Below are positions 35,491-46,239 of a stretch of 64,000 nt of DNA, piece after piece. The stretch is from Porites lobata (taxonomy: Eukaryota; Cnidaria; Anthozoa; Scleractinia; Poritidae): the NCBI GenBank assembly GCA_942486035.1, contig CALNXK010000378.1:203532-267531 (forward strand), in the 5' to 3' direction. Every line of letters starts with the position of its first letter. Position 1 is the first letter of the stretch. The translations under genes and the position numbers were made by a program. The notes below the pieces were generated by a model. It was not told the DNA's origin and ran no database searches. It was given only the letters and a program-made list of their open reading frames with translations.

Positions 35491-35607
35491 CTGCTCCTTC
35501 TCATGCGCTGATTCAGGTGATGAATCAGGAAAGAGGTCAGGGTACCTCCTTTTCCAGTCGTTCTCTGATGGCCATTTATGTTCAGGTATGGGGTTTCCTT
35601 TATCATC
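35491..35607 (-). CDS. Isolated exon of unknown gene
   Basis: A 117-base minus-strand segment, 39 codons, opens after a weak acceptor (gttgaag) and ends at a gttagt donor, phase 0 at both sides. The translation includes DDKGNPIPEHKWPSENDWKR and RYPDLFPDSSPESAHEKEQ; it is hydrophilic, rich in Pro and charged residues, and not recognised as a known domain. Its phase would fit directly after the last NACHT/LRR exon (donor at 38050), 2.4 kb upstream on the same strand. It could be a 3' exon of that gene or belong to something else. The flanking intron sequence recurs at 32.8 kb without the exon. Confidence 0.4.
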
Positions 35608-36214
35608 CTTCAACAAAATACAAAACAATACTTAAAACCAGCCATCTCCCTTTAATAAAGTGTGGACGTGTACACATTTGAAAACCTTCATTTTAAGTAC
35701 AATACGATTACACTGACCAACGAAAGACAATTGTCAATATGACAACAACTTTGACAAGATGTACTAAGTTCAAAACAAGCCTCACGTGCCGAAAGTAAAG
35801 ATCAACAATCAAAACTTGGCCTATATAATAAAAGGCAGTTTGTGATTGCATGTGGCTACTGTTTTAGTTTTGAACAATATATTGCAATAAAAAAGGAATG
35901 AAAATTGTAGGAAACGATAGAAATTCAGATTGTTTATCCATAAACATACAATCTTTGCTCTAAAAGGTATATATTAGTTAAAAAACATCAACAAAAAAAA
36001 CAAATAAGCAAACGAAACAAAAAAGAGAAAGACTGAAGGAAAGAAGAAAGGGTACTGAGCAGGATTCGAACCCGACACCTTGTCAAAAATTATACGAGCA
36101 CAAGGTTAATGTGTTAACAACAACTGACAAACTATTTTTAAGCGTCTTTACAGTTATTTGCTGAGAGAAATTTTTCCTAGCGAAGATTCTGACTTCTCAG
36201 CGGAGGGAAGAGTA
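35608..36214. other. No gene; possible tRNA-like remnant
   Basis: Around 36056-36125 the minus strand carries GGGTTCGAATCCTGC (B-box-like) next to an arm-like TTAACACATTAACC, possibly a decayed SINE head or tRNA relic. The rest is A-rich and non-coding. Confidence 0.4.
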
Positions 36215-36344
36215 GCCTGTTCCAAGCGTTCAGATGGTGGAGAGCGGTGCGAAGTAAAGAAAGCGATGAAAAGTAGAGGGGGCCTCGCTTTTATTTTTTC
36301 GCACTCCTTTTTACTTCCCCCACTGTCTGAACGCCTGGAACAGG
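36215..36344. mobile_element. 130-bp MITE
   Basis: GCCTGTTCCAAGCGTTCAGA on the left is the near-perfect inverse of TCTGAACGCCTGGAACAGGC on the right. An inner AAGTAAA/TTTTTACTT pairing is also present. Non-coding. A (GA)n tract follows at about 36490-36508. Confidence 0.85.
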
Positions 36345-36857
36345 CCAAGGGAAGAGAAACAGAATAGGCAGGAGGGAGAAAATGAAATGTTGCGAGTAGG
36401 GAGATATCGATAAAAAATTAACTTTATGGCTTTTTGCGTGATGATAAGGGATGTGGGGGAGGACCCTCTCTGTCCGGCGTTGCGTGACATAGAGAGAGAG
36501 AGAGGGGGGCCAGAAATGCACTAGACACACGGTGGTTACGCCTTCTTTGTCTAGTATGTTGGTGTAGGGGCGAAGCGCTTAAGGTAAAAAACTTCCTTTA
36601 CAACTAAGTGCAAGAAACGAGTGTCACCCGTCACCAATTTTTAAACCAAGTTTAGGGAGGAGGGAGATTTACCCCCCTGTACCTCTCCCCTCTCGGCGGG
36701 ATTGGAAAGAGAAACATTATCTTTATCAAGGCGCACGTACAACAAATTCGCATTCAAAATAGTGGAATCAAAATCAAAATAAGCAAATCCTTTTTCTTTT
36801 CTTTTGAAAATATATTCAGCCTTACAAAATTCGCAGATCATAGTGTATTTTTGTGCG

Positions 36858-36937
36858 GGCGGGAATTTGTTACGTGATAAAACGAAAGGCGGGAAAAAAT
36901 CATCACGTGAAAAATCATCCCAGGTGATTTAACCAAT
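36858..36937. promoter_or_regulatory. Candidate promoter with E2F, E-box and CCAAT motifs
   Basis: Two GGCGGGAA E2F-type motifs (36858-36865, 36888-36895), one CACGTG E-box (36904-36909) and one CCAAT (36933-36937) lie within 80 bp. This spacing is common in metazoan promoters of cell-cycle genes. An open frame follows on the plus strand at 37032-37304. No TATA box. Motif presence alone is weak evidence. Confidence 0.35.
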
Positions 36938-37031
36938 CAGCTTCGGCGACGTTACTAGGCTTTGAATGACATCGTTTGTTGTTTTCGTAGTTTGTTCAGT
37001 TCGCTCTTCAACGGCAAACTGTTCAGGATGA

Positions 37032-37304
37032 ACTCAAAATTTAATAAGAAAACATCAAGGAAATTATTTTACACAAGACAGGGATTCATCTCTTTTTACT
37101 CAGGAATATGCTAAGGAGTTGTTCGAAGCTCAAGGAAACATCATTTTTAAGGATATTTTACGAAAGCGCAAAGCTCCGCAGGATTTGATTTGTATGGCGA
37201 GTGTTCTTGGAAAGTTGAAAACAAGCTCATGCTATTTACGCGATGAAAATCATGCATGGACACTTATGCTACACAGTGGAGAACAGCGAAGTGTTTACCT
37301 GTAA
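37032..37304 (+). CDS. Unrecognised 91-codon open frame downstream of candidate promoter
   Basis: A stop-free frame runs from just after a TGA at 37029-37031 to the stop before 37305. It includes FTQEYAKELFEAQGNIIFKD and KRKAPQDLICMASVLGKLK, which is hydrophilic and helix-prone. There is no in-frame ATG at its beginning. The ATG at 37028 is in another frame, so either a splice or a frameshift would be needed. No domain recognised; low confidence that it is a gene. Confidence 0.25.
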   Translation, partial: TQNLIRKHQGNYFTQDRDSSLFTQEYAKELFEAQGNIIFKDILRKRKAPQDLICMASVLGKLKTSSCYLRDENHAWTLMLHSGEQRSVYL

Positions 37305-38049
37305 GGAAAGTTTTTTTGGTGTTGCTTTCAACCGTTGTCTCGAAGATACAATTTTTTTGTGCGGGTTGTTATTTCAAAAACCAACGCTTCACCGAACTGC
37401 AAGGACCAGTATTTACCAAAGAAACGCTCAAGAACTAACAAAAGAACAGCTATAAAAGACTTGTTTGTTTTCTGGACTTTCAAAAGAACTTCACTTGACT
37501 TAAACTGTTTTTATAGGAGCCTTGGACGATAAGTGTGAAACCGTGAGTTTAATGTGTTTACTCTTTGCTTATTTGTTTGAATTGTACATGAACTGAACAT
37601 CTTACATTTGCTTTTATGATTGTTGTTCGTTACTTTATGAAAAGGTATGAATTAAAATTGATTCAGAAATTAATACTGTGGAAATTATATGCTTTTGCTT
37701 TGCTAAAAGTTCTTGTTTTCACTCAATAATATCATCTTATGGCTCCTTGAGGATACGAAATTTCTTTTCTTGTGTTTAACTCCATGTTTTAATATCAGCT
37801 AAAGTTACTTGTTCTTAACGTTCTCAGTTAAAACATTTTATGGAGTTAGTTTAATCAGTTGAAAGAAATGAATTTGAAATGATACTTTGAATCTGCTAAA
37901 GTTTGTGATTTGATTTCAAAAGCAAATCTCGTGTTTTGTCGAGTATAAAAATGACAAAGAAAGGAAAATGGCGAAAGGCAAGAGCTGAGTAGAAATAAAC
38001 TGTAAACAAAGAATAAAGAAACAAATTGCGATAAAATTGGAAAACTTAC
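37305..38049. other. Intergenic or 3' intron of the NACHT gene
   Basis: AT-rich. No LRR-type exon could be found on the minus strand here, although the gtaagt donor at 38049-38044 shows that the NACHT gene continues downstream. Confidence 0.5.
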
Positions 38050-41000
38050 GTGGTAGGGTGACACCAGTTGAGTGATGTTTCCGTGCTGCTGTACAGCTGA
38101 TGTGAGATTCATCACCTGCTGTGGAGTCATCTTCACTTCTAAAAGTTCCAGTGTCTCCAGGTGAGGAGCGCAGCTGAGATGTTTTATCAAGCTGTCGACT
38201 CCTGCACCCAGAAGAGGATTGTCTGACATGTCGAGCCACTTCAAGTTTGGAAGATCTTGTTTAAATACTCTGCTGATGAACTCCACAGCAGGTGATGATG
38301 TTACATTGATATTGCAGAGTATTAATCTCTCCAGTTTGTGTGTTGTTGGGATGCTCCTCAGTAGAGACTCTGTTACCTCAGCATTAAACATTTCAAGGTG
38401 TTCACCCACAACCCCTATCACGTGTGGAGCGGTGATAAACGGCATCATCTCAATCAGCTGTTCCACTTCTGACCTGTTCACACCAACAGCTGCAATCCCC
38501 CAAACCCTGGAGACACCATGACGCTTTGAACAACAGCTGCTGCTGCTCTCTTCACTTGACTCATCACCATTCATGTTTGTCTTCTTTGTTGTCTCTTCTA
38601 AACTAACTAACGTCTTTACCATTTTATATGGAAGAGAAGAAATGCTTCTTATAGGATTTTTTACAATTTGAGTAAAATAAAGGTAAGTGTTATTTTCTTC
38701 TTTCATTAAGAAAAACTCGTCAACACCACGCCATGGAAATACATTCAAAAATTCTGATGCTTTCTGTTCTCCTGTTCTGCTAACTATAACAGCGTTTAAT
38801 TGCTGTACTAAAGTTATTAAATTATTATAACTTTGCTCTGTATACTGGTCGCTATAAGAGAAAAATATGTACATAAGTGAAGCGGTACTTTTAACAAAAT
38901 TTTCCTTTGTTGCAATATTCAGCTGCTCAGGATTTGAAATGAACAAAACACCTCCTAGATTAGAAAGAAAAGTGGGCAAAAGTTCTGTTCTCGTGTCTGC
39001 TGAGCAGTAGAAGAATAACTGTGTACATAGAGTTAAAAGATTTTTTTGTTCATTAGACAAATCTTCGAGTGACGGTGCTTCGTTGTCGAAGCTGTACTCT
39101 CCGTCTTCCTTCGCCGCCATTTCCAACAGATAAATCAAGATCTCGCGCGCGGCTTCTTCTGACATTTCAGCAGCAAATTTAAAAACTTCATTCAACTTGA
39201 AGATCTTTTCAATAGAGTCGACTTTGAAAAGGGAATTGTTTTTACTTTCTTGGCATAACAGTTCTTCTTTTAGAAATAAAGAAGCCAAAAACTCCTGCAT
39301 GGATTTGTGAATGAAGTGCACGGCTTTGCACCGCTTGTGAGCTGTCATGTTTAGGAGCTGAAACAACCCGGCCTCGATCAGTTTCTCGGTCAAAACCTGA
39401 TCCGACAGTTTACTGACAGGAAAATAAAGTAGATCTTGCAGAAGTGCGTCAAAGGCTAATTCTCCTAATTTACAGAGTTCTTGTTTGTGGTCGTCAACTT
39501 TTTCCGCCGGCTTTTCTTGTTTCTCAGACATATGATCAAACAAAGTCTGAATGAACTGAAAATATATCATCGGCCGTGATGAAGGTAGTCCTTCACGATC
39601 CCTCTCTTTCCAAACCGACAACAACATCAAAAGCAAAATAGGTATTTTTGCTACGTCCTGTAGGTCTTGTTGCTTTAAGTATCGAAAAAATTCCTTAATA
39701 TCTTGATCATCTTTCAAGAATCTACGGGCGAACTCTTTTTGTCGCTTACGGTCGAAACCGTCGATCTCAAATTGAGCATCGCTGGAAGTTTTCAAATCCT
39801 CCCCTTTCATGTCTCTAGACGTTATAATAACACAACAATCCCTCAACTGTTTTTTCTGCCAGATTCTAAGAACAGGAGATTGCCTTTCTGCGCTGTGTAC
39901 GTATTCATCGTAGCCGTCCAAAATGAGCAACACGTTTTCTTGGTGGTGACGAACGTAATCGTACAGGTTGTCAGTGGAAATCGGGCCATCACTCGCGAGA
40001 AGATTAGCATTGCTCAGAATGCCTGGGACATCGCCGAGGTTGCAAACATCGCGTAATTTGACCAAAAGTACAAGATCAAATCTTCCTAACTTTCCTTTAA
40101 ATCTGTGCTGGGACCAGTCGAATGTAGCTTTCTGCGTAAAAACGGTCTTGCCGATTCCTGGTCGTCCGTGAACCAAAATGCGCTTAGGCGTTTGATGAAG
40201 TCTTCCGCCGTCAAAAAGGTTGGTGTAGTGTTGGAGTTTCTTCTGTGTTAGTCCGCTGGGCTTCTTCTCATCCATAAGCCAAGACAACTGGGTGTAAATT
40301 TCATCGATATGAACGGCAGAGCTTTGGTCCCACGGAACGATTTTGACTTTGCTGTTGGTTTCATAAATTGATCGCAGCTGTTTCTGGCACTCCTCGAGGC
40401 AGAGAGAATCTGTTAAAGAAAATTTTACGTTCCTTTTTTTCAAGAATTGTTCGTTATAATAACTTGATATCTTAATAGGTGAAGAAAGTTAAAGGGAGCT
40501 AGTTGACCAGCACAAAATATAAGCCTTCACTGATATCAAACAGAGAAGTGAGTAACAGTGCACGTTGATATGAGGGCTTTAAAACACCAGAATATAAAGA
40601 GATCAATGAAGAAATATATATACTATGGTCAAACGTAGAAGGAATATGAAAAGGAACATTGTCCCACGCACAGAGCTTCAGAGAGGACACGCCCATAGAG
40701 GGGTACCTCTCCAAAGCTGTTAGTGACGTTTTTGTGGTTGAGTGCTAAAAAATAATTCTTATTTTGTATAACTGACCTCGAGGATTAACGCAGGTTAAAA
40801 ATACCTTAGCAAAACTCTAACAGAAAGATTGAATGAAAGAAAGAATTTGACGCTTGAAGTGTCACATCATACTTCTTCTTTGCTACTTATTTTTTAAATA
40901 AAAATATACAATTGCTACAATAAAGATCATTTTGTATTGCAATATAACAAACGATAAAAGTCATTTTCATATTAAAATAAGCGTTTTTAATCTACTGTAT

Positions 41001-44000
41001 GTCTGGTACCATTTCAGCTTTATTGGATATAATAGTACCTGGTAACTCCTCCTTATTGACCCTAGAGCAAGAGGGCTGTTTCTTTGCTGACGAGTCTGTG
41101 AGTAAACAAAATAGGATAGAAATTGAAGTGAGACATTTAAAACAACAGTTATTCAAAAGAATTTGGGGAAAATGTTTATCAATCTGTCAGTTTTTTGCTA
41201 CCCACATCTTAGGTTCTAGGTCTGAATAATAAAGTTTCAACAACAAAAAGCACTGAGCAGCTTGTCTTGGGACTGGATGCTTACATCTTAGCTTTTACTT
41301 AATTGTGGGTGATACTGACATTTTAATTTGCTAAAGGTGCCTGGTTGCAGTGTGCACAGTTTTAGACAATAAATGTATCTTTTAAACTTGGTTACACAAG
41401 ATTTCTCCTGCACATTGAGTTGACTCTGAAAGGCATCTAGTAAGCAGTTGCAGTTCAAAAACATTTTCAAAACAGGAAATAAGCCCCCCAAATATTTACT
41501 GGACCTTTCAAAATCATAGCTATCAACCAATCAGAGGGTAGAGTTCTAGGATGATCTAAAACCAGAAAATAAAGCCAGCAGTGCTGAGAGCTTACTGCTT
41601 AGCATTCAGGGCTGTCACTATGGTTTCAAGTTGAATAGAACATCCTGGAAATTCTTTTGTCCCTATTTTCCTTTAATTCCTATGAAAGTAACCAGGGGTA
41701 GCCAGTCAGAATCTATGCCTCTCAGCCCGTAGTGACAGGCCTGTTAAGTTGGTTACTAGTGTTCTCAGGGCGTGGGGGGAGGGAGGAGGAGATACTACTC
41801 TATTAAAAAACTGTGGTGCTAGTCAAATAAAAAATTCAAAAGTATCCCTAAAAGGTACAAAAACCCTGCTTTGTAGACATGGAAGAAATTCATTTCAAGG
41901 GGGGAGTCTGGTTAAAAGCATTATTTTTCATTGATTTACACTCATTTTCTTAAATATCTAGCCAAGATTTCCTTTAATTCAAAAATGACTCAATTAAGAT
42001 GCAGTCATTAATTATGTAAGAATTTTCGGATGATTTTTCGAATGTTTTTAATGTATAAAAATTAGGGGGGGAGATGTTTAAAATTTTGAAAAAATGGGAA
42101 AATATTGGAATGGTGGTTGTTAAAAATTAAAATATGAAGTAAATAATATTGGTAGACGATTACCAGATAGTCCACCACCACAACAAGATGCCTCTGATCC
42201 TATTAGCAGATTAACTGATTTATGTGTATACCTATTCTACCCTCATATATTTCCTTCCCAAATTAACATTATTTCCCCCAAATTTTAACCAGTCTCCCCT
42301 CTTAAGCTCTATAAGAGGTACCAAAAGGAGGAGGAGATAGTCCCCTTTAAAAATAGCACAACTGCTTTACAAAAAATAAAAAATTAAAGATAATAGGGGC
42401 GCTTGTCAAAAAAAAATAATAATAATAATAAAAACAAAAAGCGTCCCTAGAGGGTACAGAATCTTGCTTTGCGGGCATGTTGGAAATTCACTTTAACCCC
42501 TGGAAGGTACCAAAAGGAGATACCCCCCTCTAAAAAATTAAAATTAACAAAAAACAAAACAAAAAACAGGGTTTTGTAAAAAAAAATCCAAAAGTATCCC
42601 TAGAAAGTAACAGAATCTAACTTTGTGACAAGGAAGAACTTCATTTTAATGCCTAAGAGGCACCAAAAATCACTTGAGTAACAAAATAATTCCCACTCAA
42701 CCTTACAGGCTCCTAACAGATACCACTTATGCTCTAATTAAAAAAAGGTCATTTTAGACTTTAGGTCCCTAAGTATGCACTTGCAGAGTACCAACCCACA
42801 AATCTTACTGCCTAAAATAGTATGGTAAGCAACTGATCAATTTTATCAGAAAACATCTCCCTCGTGTCCACCTGACCAATTTCTTTGTAACCTTTTTCTC
42901 ATAATTTTCTTTTACCTATTTTATAGTTTCCAACAGTTGTGAATTGACCAAAAAAATGTTGAACTCCATCCTTTTTCAAGTTTATTATAAGAGATTAATT
43001 AACAAGGTTTGAGAGTGAGTATTTTAAATCAACCTGATCAGTACTTAACCAAAAACACTAAATTAATCCTTCTGTACAAAGGTAAGGATTTAATTATCAC
43101 ATGGTTTAATAAAGGAGCATGACACCTACCTTCATAATGAGGCCATTGTTCAAACACAAATGGATCCTTCAGCATGTTGGACACAAGAGAAGCTGCCATT
43201 ATGCATGCATGACTCTCCCAAGACTTTTCTGCAGGGTTGTTACCATCGGCAAAGTGAGAAATACCTTTTACAATCACCCATTCAATCTTAAGATCATGTG
43301 CTGCAACAAAAAGGCCTGGAAAAAAACAACAAATGATTTATAATTCAAGATGCAAAAAGATCCACCAGTGAGCATCACAACCAGGGTTGATCAAGATATG
43401 ACAACATAAACAATATTATTTACTGGGCAAATGGGTAGACAGAAAATGGTAACACTGAGTGATTTTAAAAGGCAGATATAAATCAGCATATTTAAATAAC
43501 AAAAAACAGGACAAACAAATAAAAAACCAGCTTATGCATAAGGATGTTAATAGAATTTAACTATCCTTATGTATTTTATCCAAAGGAAAACACCATTTAA
43601 ACTGCTGTCCTCGAATCAGTTTTTTATCCATAATTTAGTATAGAAAATGCGGGAAGTTAACTTAAGAGGGACAGTGAATCAAAGTTCCTTGTCTAAGGAA
43701 ACAGCACAAAGTGCAGCAAGGCCTTAACCTGGACCTCTGGACCTCTAGGACCACCACTCCTCTCCTTTAACAGGCAATAAATAATTATCTTACCTTCGCC
43801 ACCGATTTCAAATGCAGTAGCTTGAGTAATATGAGACATGTTTTGCTGTTTAGCACTGACTGGGTTTATGCCACTTAAAATATCCCCATCACAGCAGACC
43901 TGAACTTTACGATCTTCTGGACGTTTTAATGGAGGAATCCAGCCATGATCTGCATGCCTGACAAGGTGCAAGATACCTCTTCCCACCGGGGTTTTTAATG

Positions 44001-44424
44001 ATTCAGTTGTAAGCTTAGAGGATACCACCACATCACCTAGCTGTAACTTGGTGACTTCTGGGTTCAAGCCCACACAGTTGCCAACATAGAAAACAGCTTT
44101 GGGTCTCAGTTCCATCACAGCATTCTTAACAGTGATCAGTGAGCCATGTGGAGCAGAAGAGCCTTCAGAACATGTCATCAAAGCAACTTTTAGAGGCACA
44201 TCTCCGCTTTTACCCATGTTCCCAAAGTACACATATCCAAGGTTCACGTGGAAGCTTTTAAAGGAATTTCTTAAGTATGTATAACAGGCTAGGAACTCAC
44301 AGTCCTTCACTGTCAACAAAAGAATGTCGATTGGAAGATGGACTTCATTCCAAGGTTTAAAAGTGTTAGAAAGATCACTTTTCTTGGGAAGTTCTAGGGT
44401 GAGTGTAGGTGGAACATCTGCCAT
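38050..44424 (-). CDS. PNP_UDP-NACHT-LRR immune receptor-like protein (3' partial)
   Basis: Three exons join in phase: 44424-43794, 43315-43130 and 40409-38050 (631+186+2360 bases = 1059 codons). All introns are GT-AG. Residues about 30-260 form a nucleoside phosphorylase/nucleosidase fold: PIDILLLTV at 31-39, YVGNCVGL at 113-120, FEIGGEG at 205-211, VKGISHFADG at 226-235. A short linker (DSLCLEECQKQLRSIYE) leads to NACHT: Walker A GRPGIGKT at 354-361, Walker B LLILDGYDE at 433-441, sensor VIITSRD at 466-472. About 965-1059 are short leucine-rich repeats (LERLILCNI, LKWLDMSDNP, LETLELLEV). The order, effector-like domain then NACHT then LRR, is that of an NLR: a cytosolic sensor that oligomerises on ligand recognition. 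PNP-fold nucleosidases are known as effectors in bacterial antiphage proteins and in fungal and coral NLR-like proteins. The start is the ATG at 44424 (good Kozak), but the frame stays open to an AG acceptor at 44499, so an upstream coding exon is possible. The 3' end is missing. Confidence 0.9.
41897..42303. mobile_element. 407-bp MITE in NACHT gene intron 2
   Basis: AAGGGGGGAGTCTGGTTAAAA-like left end and the inverse of TTTTAACCAGTCTCCCCTCTT on the right. The surrounding intron (41760-42670) has degenerate direct repeats containing 'AAAAGTATCCCTA.AA.GTA' and 'AGGAGGAGATA', with a (TAA)n run at about 42416-42433. Non-coding. Confidence 0.7.
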
Positions 44425-44732
44425 ATTCTTATGAGCACTATTTCCTTTTCCTATTAAGTTCTTGGTCCTGTGCCATGGTGTCTCAATTAACAATTTCCCT
44501 AAAATGTCAAAAAGTAAGATCACAAATTAAATGTTAGATAATAGAAAGAAAAGATTATTATCAACCTCCCACTAACTTGAAGTAAATTTTGTTTCCCTTC
44601 AGATAATTTCTATACAATTTTACCCTCAAAACTCTGACCATATAATAATTATTTTAACCACATGAGAATTTAAAAAGAAAAAACACAGTGACAGCTGCAG
44701 TCAAAAACATTGAATTTGTTGTGGAACAATTA

Positions 44733-44920
44733 ACAATTAGTTCATGCGTCAGCGTGCGTATGTCGAGATATTGAGCACGCGGGAAGTTTGGAGAGCACGA
44801 AAGAGGCGTAAGAGTTGCACGAGGCGCAGCCGAGTGCAACTCTAGCCTCTTGAGTGCTCTCCAAACTTCCCAAGTGCTCAATAACTCGACATACGCACAG
44901 CTGCAGCATGAACTAATTGT
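44733..44920. mobile_element. 188-bp palindromic MITE upstream of NACHT gene
   Basis: ACAATTAGTTCATGC on the left and its inverse GCATGAACTAATTGT on the right. Inner arms GCGTATGTCGAGATATTGAG, GGAAGTTTGGAGAGCAC and AGAGTTGCAC pair with their inverses around a loop near 44823. Almost the whole element could form a hairpin. It lies about 235 bp upstream of the first recognised exon boundary (44498). Confidence 0.85.
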
Positions 44921-45084
44921 TTTATAACATCATCAAAGCGATCAATGCATCAGTTAACTTATAATTTTATTATTGTAGGGCGCGCTCAAAGCAGTACGCG
45001 TCAATGTTTACGTGACTATATATTTTTTTCCTCACAGTTAATCTTGTGTTTTTATCCTGAAACTGAGAGAAAGTGTACTCTAAA

Positions 45085-45475
45085 ATGATTATAAAATCCA
45101 TATTTAGGTGCCGGAAAACTATTAATTTACCGAAAAATTGTTATTGAGAGAAAACAAGTTTGCAAAGAATGAACTCACGCCATAGCTCGCACAGCTCGCC
45201 GAGATGACAACAACAACACTCACCTCTTTTCCTTACTATCGGCTAACAAATTCAAACGTTTGCTCTTAAATTTCCTTATAAAACACATCGTAAACGCTTC
45301 CTTGTCTATTGCTGAGTTATGGATGAACTCATGCAGGAGACTCAGGATTGCTAAGCTCACAACCACTCGAGGAATTACGAATAGTTTATTGACGTCATCA
45401 GCGTGCTCAATAGGAATATGAAGCACGCTCGCGCTATTGAATTTGATTAGGCGAATTTTCTAGCTATGTTATAAT
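45085..45475. repeat. Dispersed repeat, related to 17187-17555
   Basis: Shares CATAGCTCGCACAGCTCGC, GATGACAACAACAAC, the TTACTATCGGCTAACA region and the final GAAGCACGCTCGCGCTATTG with the copy 1 POLA1 intron insertion. Contains no recognisable coding sequence. The left border may extend to about 44.92 kb, where TTATAACAT is the inverse of ATGTTATAA at 45467. Confidence 0.65.
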
Positions 45476-46239
45476 CGTGTTTTCTTTGAGTTTCTTTATT
45501 TTTTTGTTGGTTAAATTCAAAGACAATGTTTAGCACTGCATTGATTAATCAAGCTTTGTTGCTCAATTTCTTTTTCAAAATATCACTCTGTAATATCTCT
45601 TGCTGATCTTGAAGTGAAGTGCACCTTATTCTCATTTAATTAATTTCCAGAGTATTTAATTTGAGCCATATACTTTTTGCAAGTATTTAATTTCATGATT
45701 TTTAGCTGGGATTTATAGGGATTTTAAGATTCCTTATTCCCTTTGAATTGTGAGGTTTGAGTTATCAGGAGTCGACTGCATGACGGGTGCAAATTTAATA
45801 GCTATACCCTCTTAAATTTCAATTTCTCAATTCATACAGCCAAAACACAATTCAGTGAAAAACCCAATGTAGCAAGCACTCTTGCATATTGAGGAACTTT
45901 TTCTCTCTGTGCTACACTCGAAGTAACAATATTTTTTTAGTCATCATGTACTGTTTCCTTAGAGGTCGTTGCCAAGTTTACAAAACCTAAACCAAAAATT
46001 ATTTTTTCAATAATGTTTTACATTATTAAATTAAATTTTATCCTTATGTTTGACATATCACTATCACTGAGAATTTGTTCATTTTTTGTCTGCAATTACA
46101 TAGCAGGAGTACTAGAATTTGTTGCCAGCAGAATTATTTTTTTCAATGTTTTGTTTAGGCAACATACACTTCTCCATGCTGCTCACTAAGTTTATTTTCA
46201 ACAATTTCCAATATTTTGCTTTTCTCTCACAAGGAGCAT

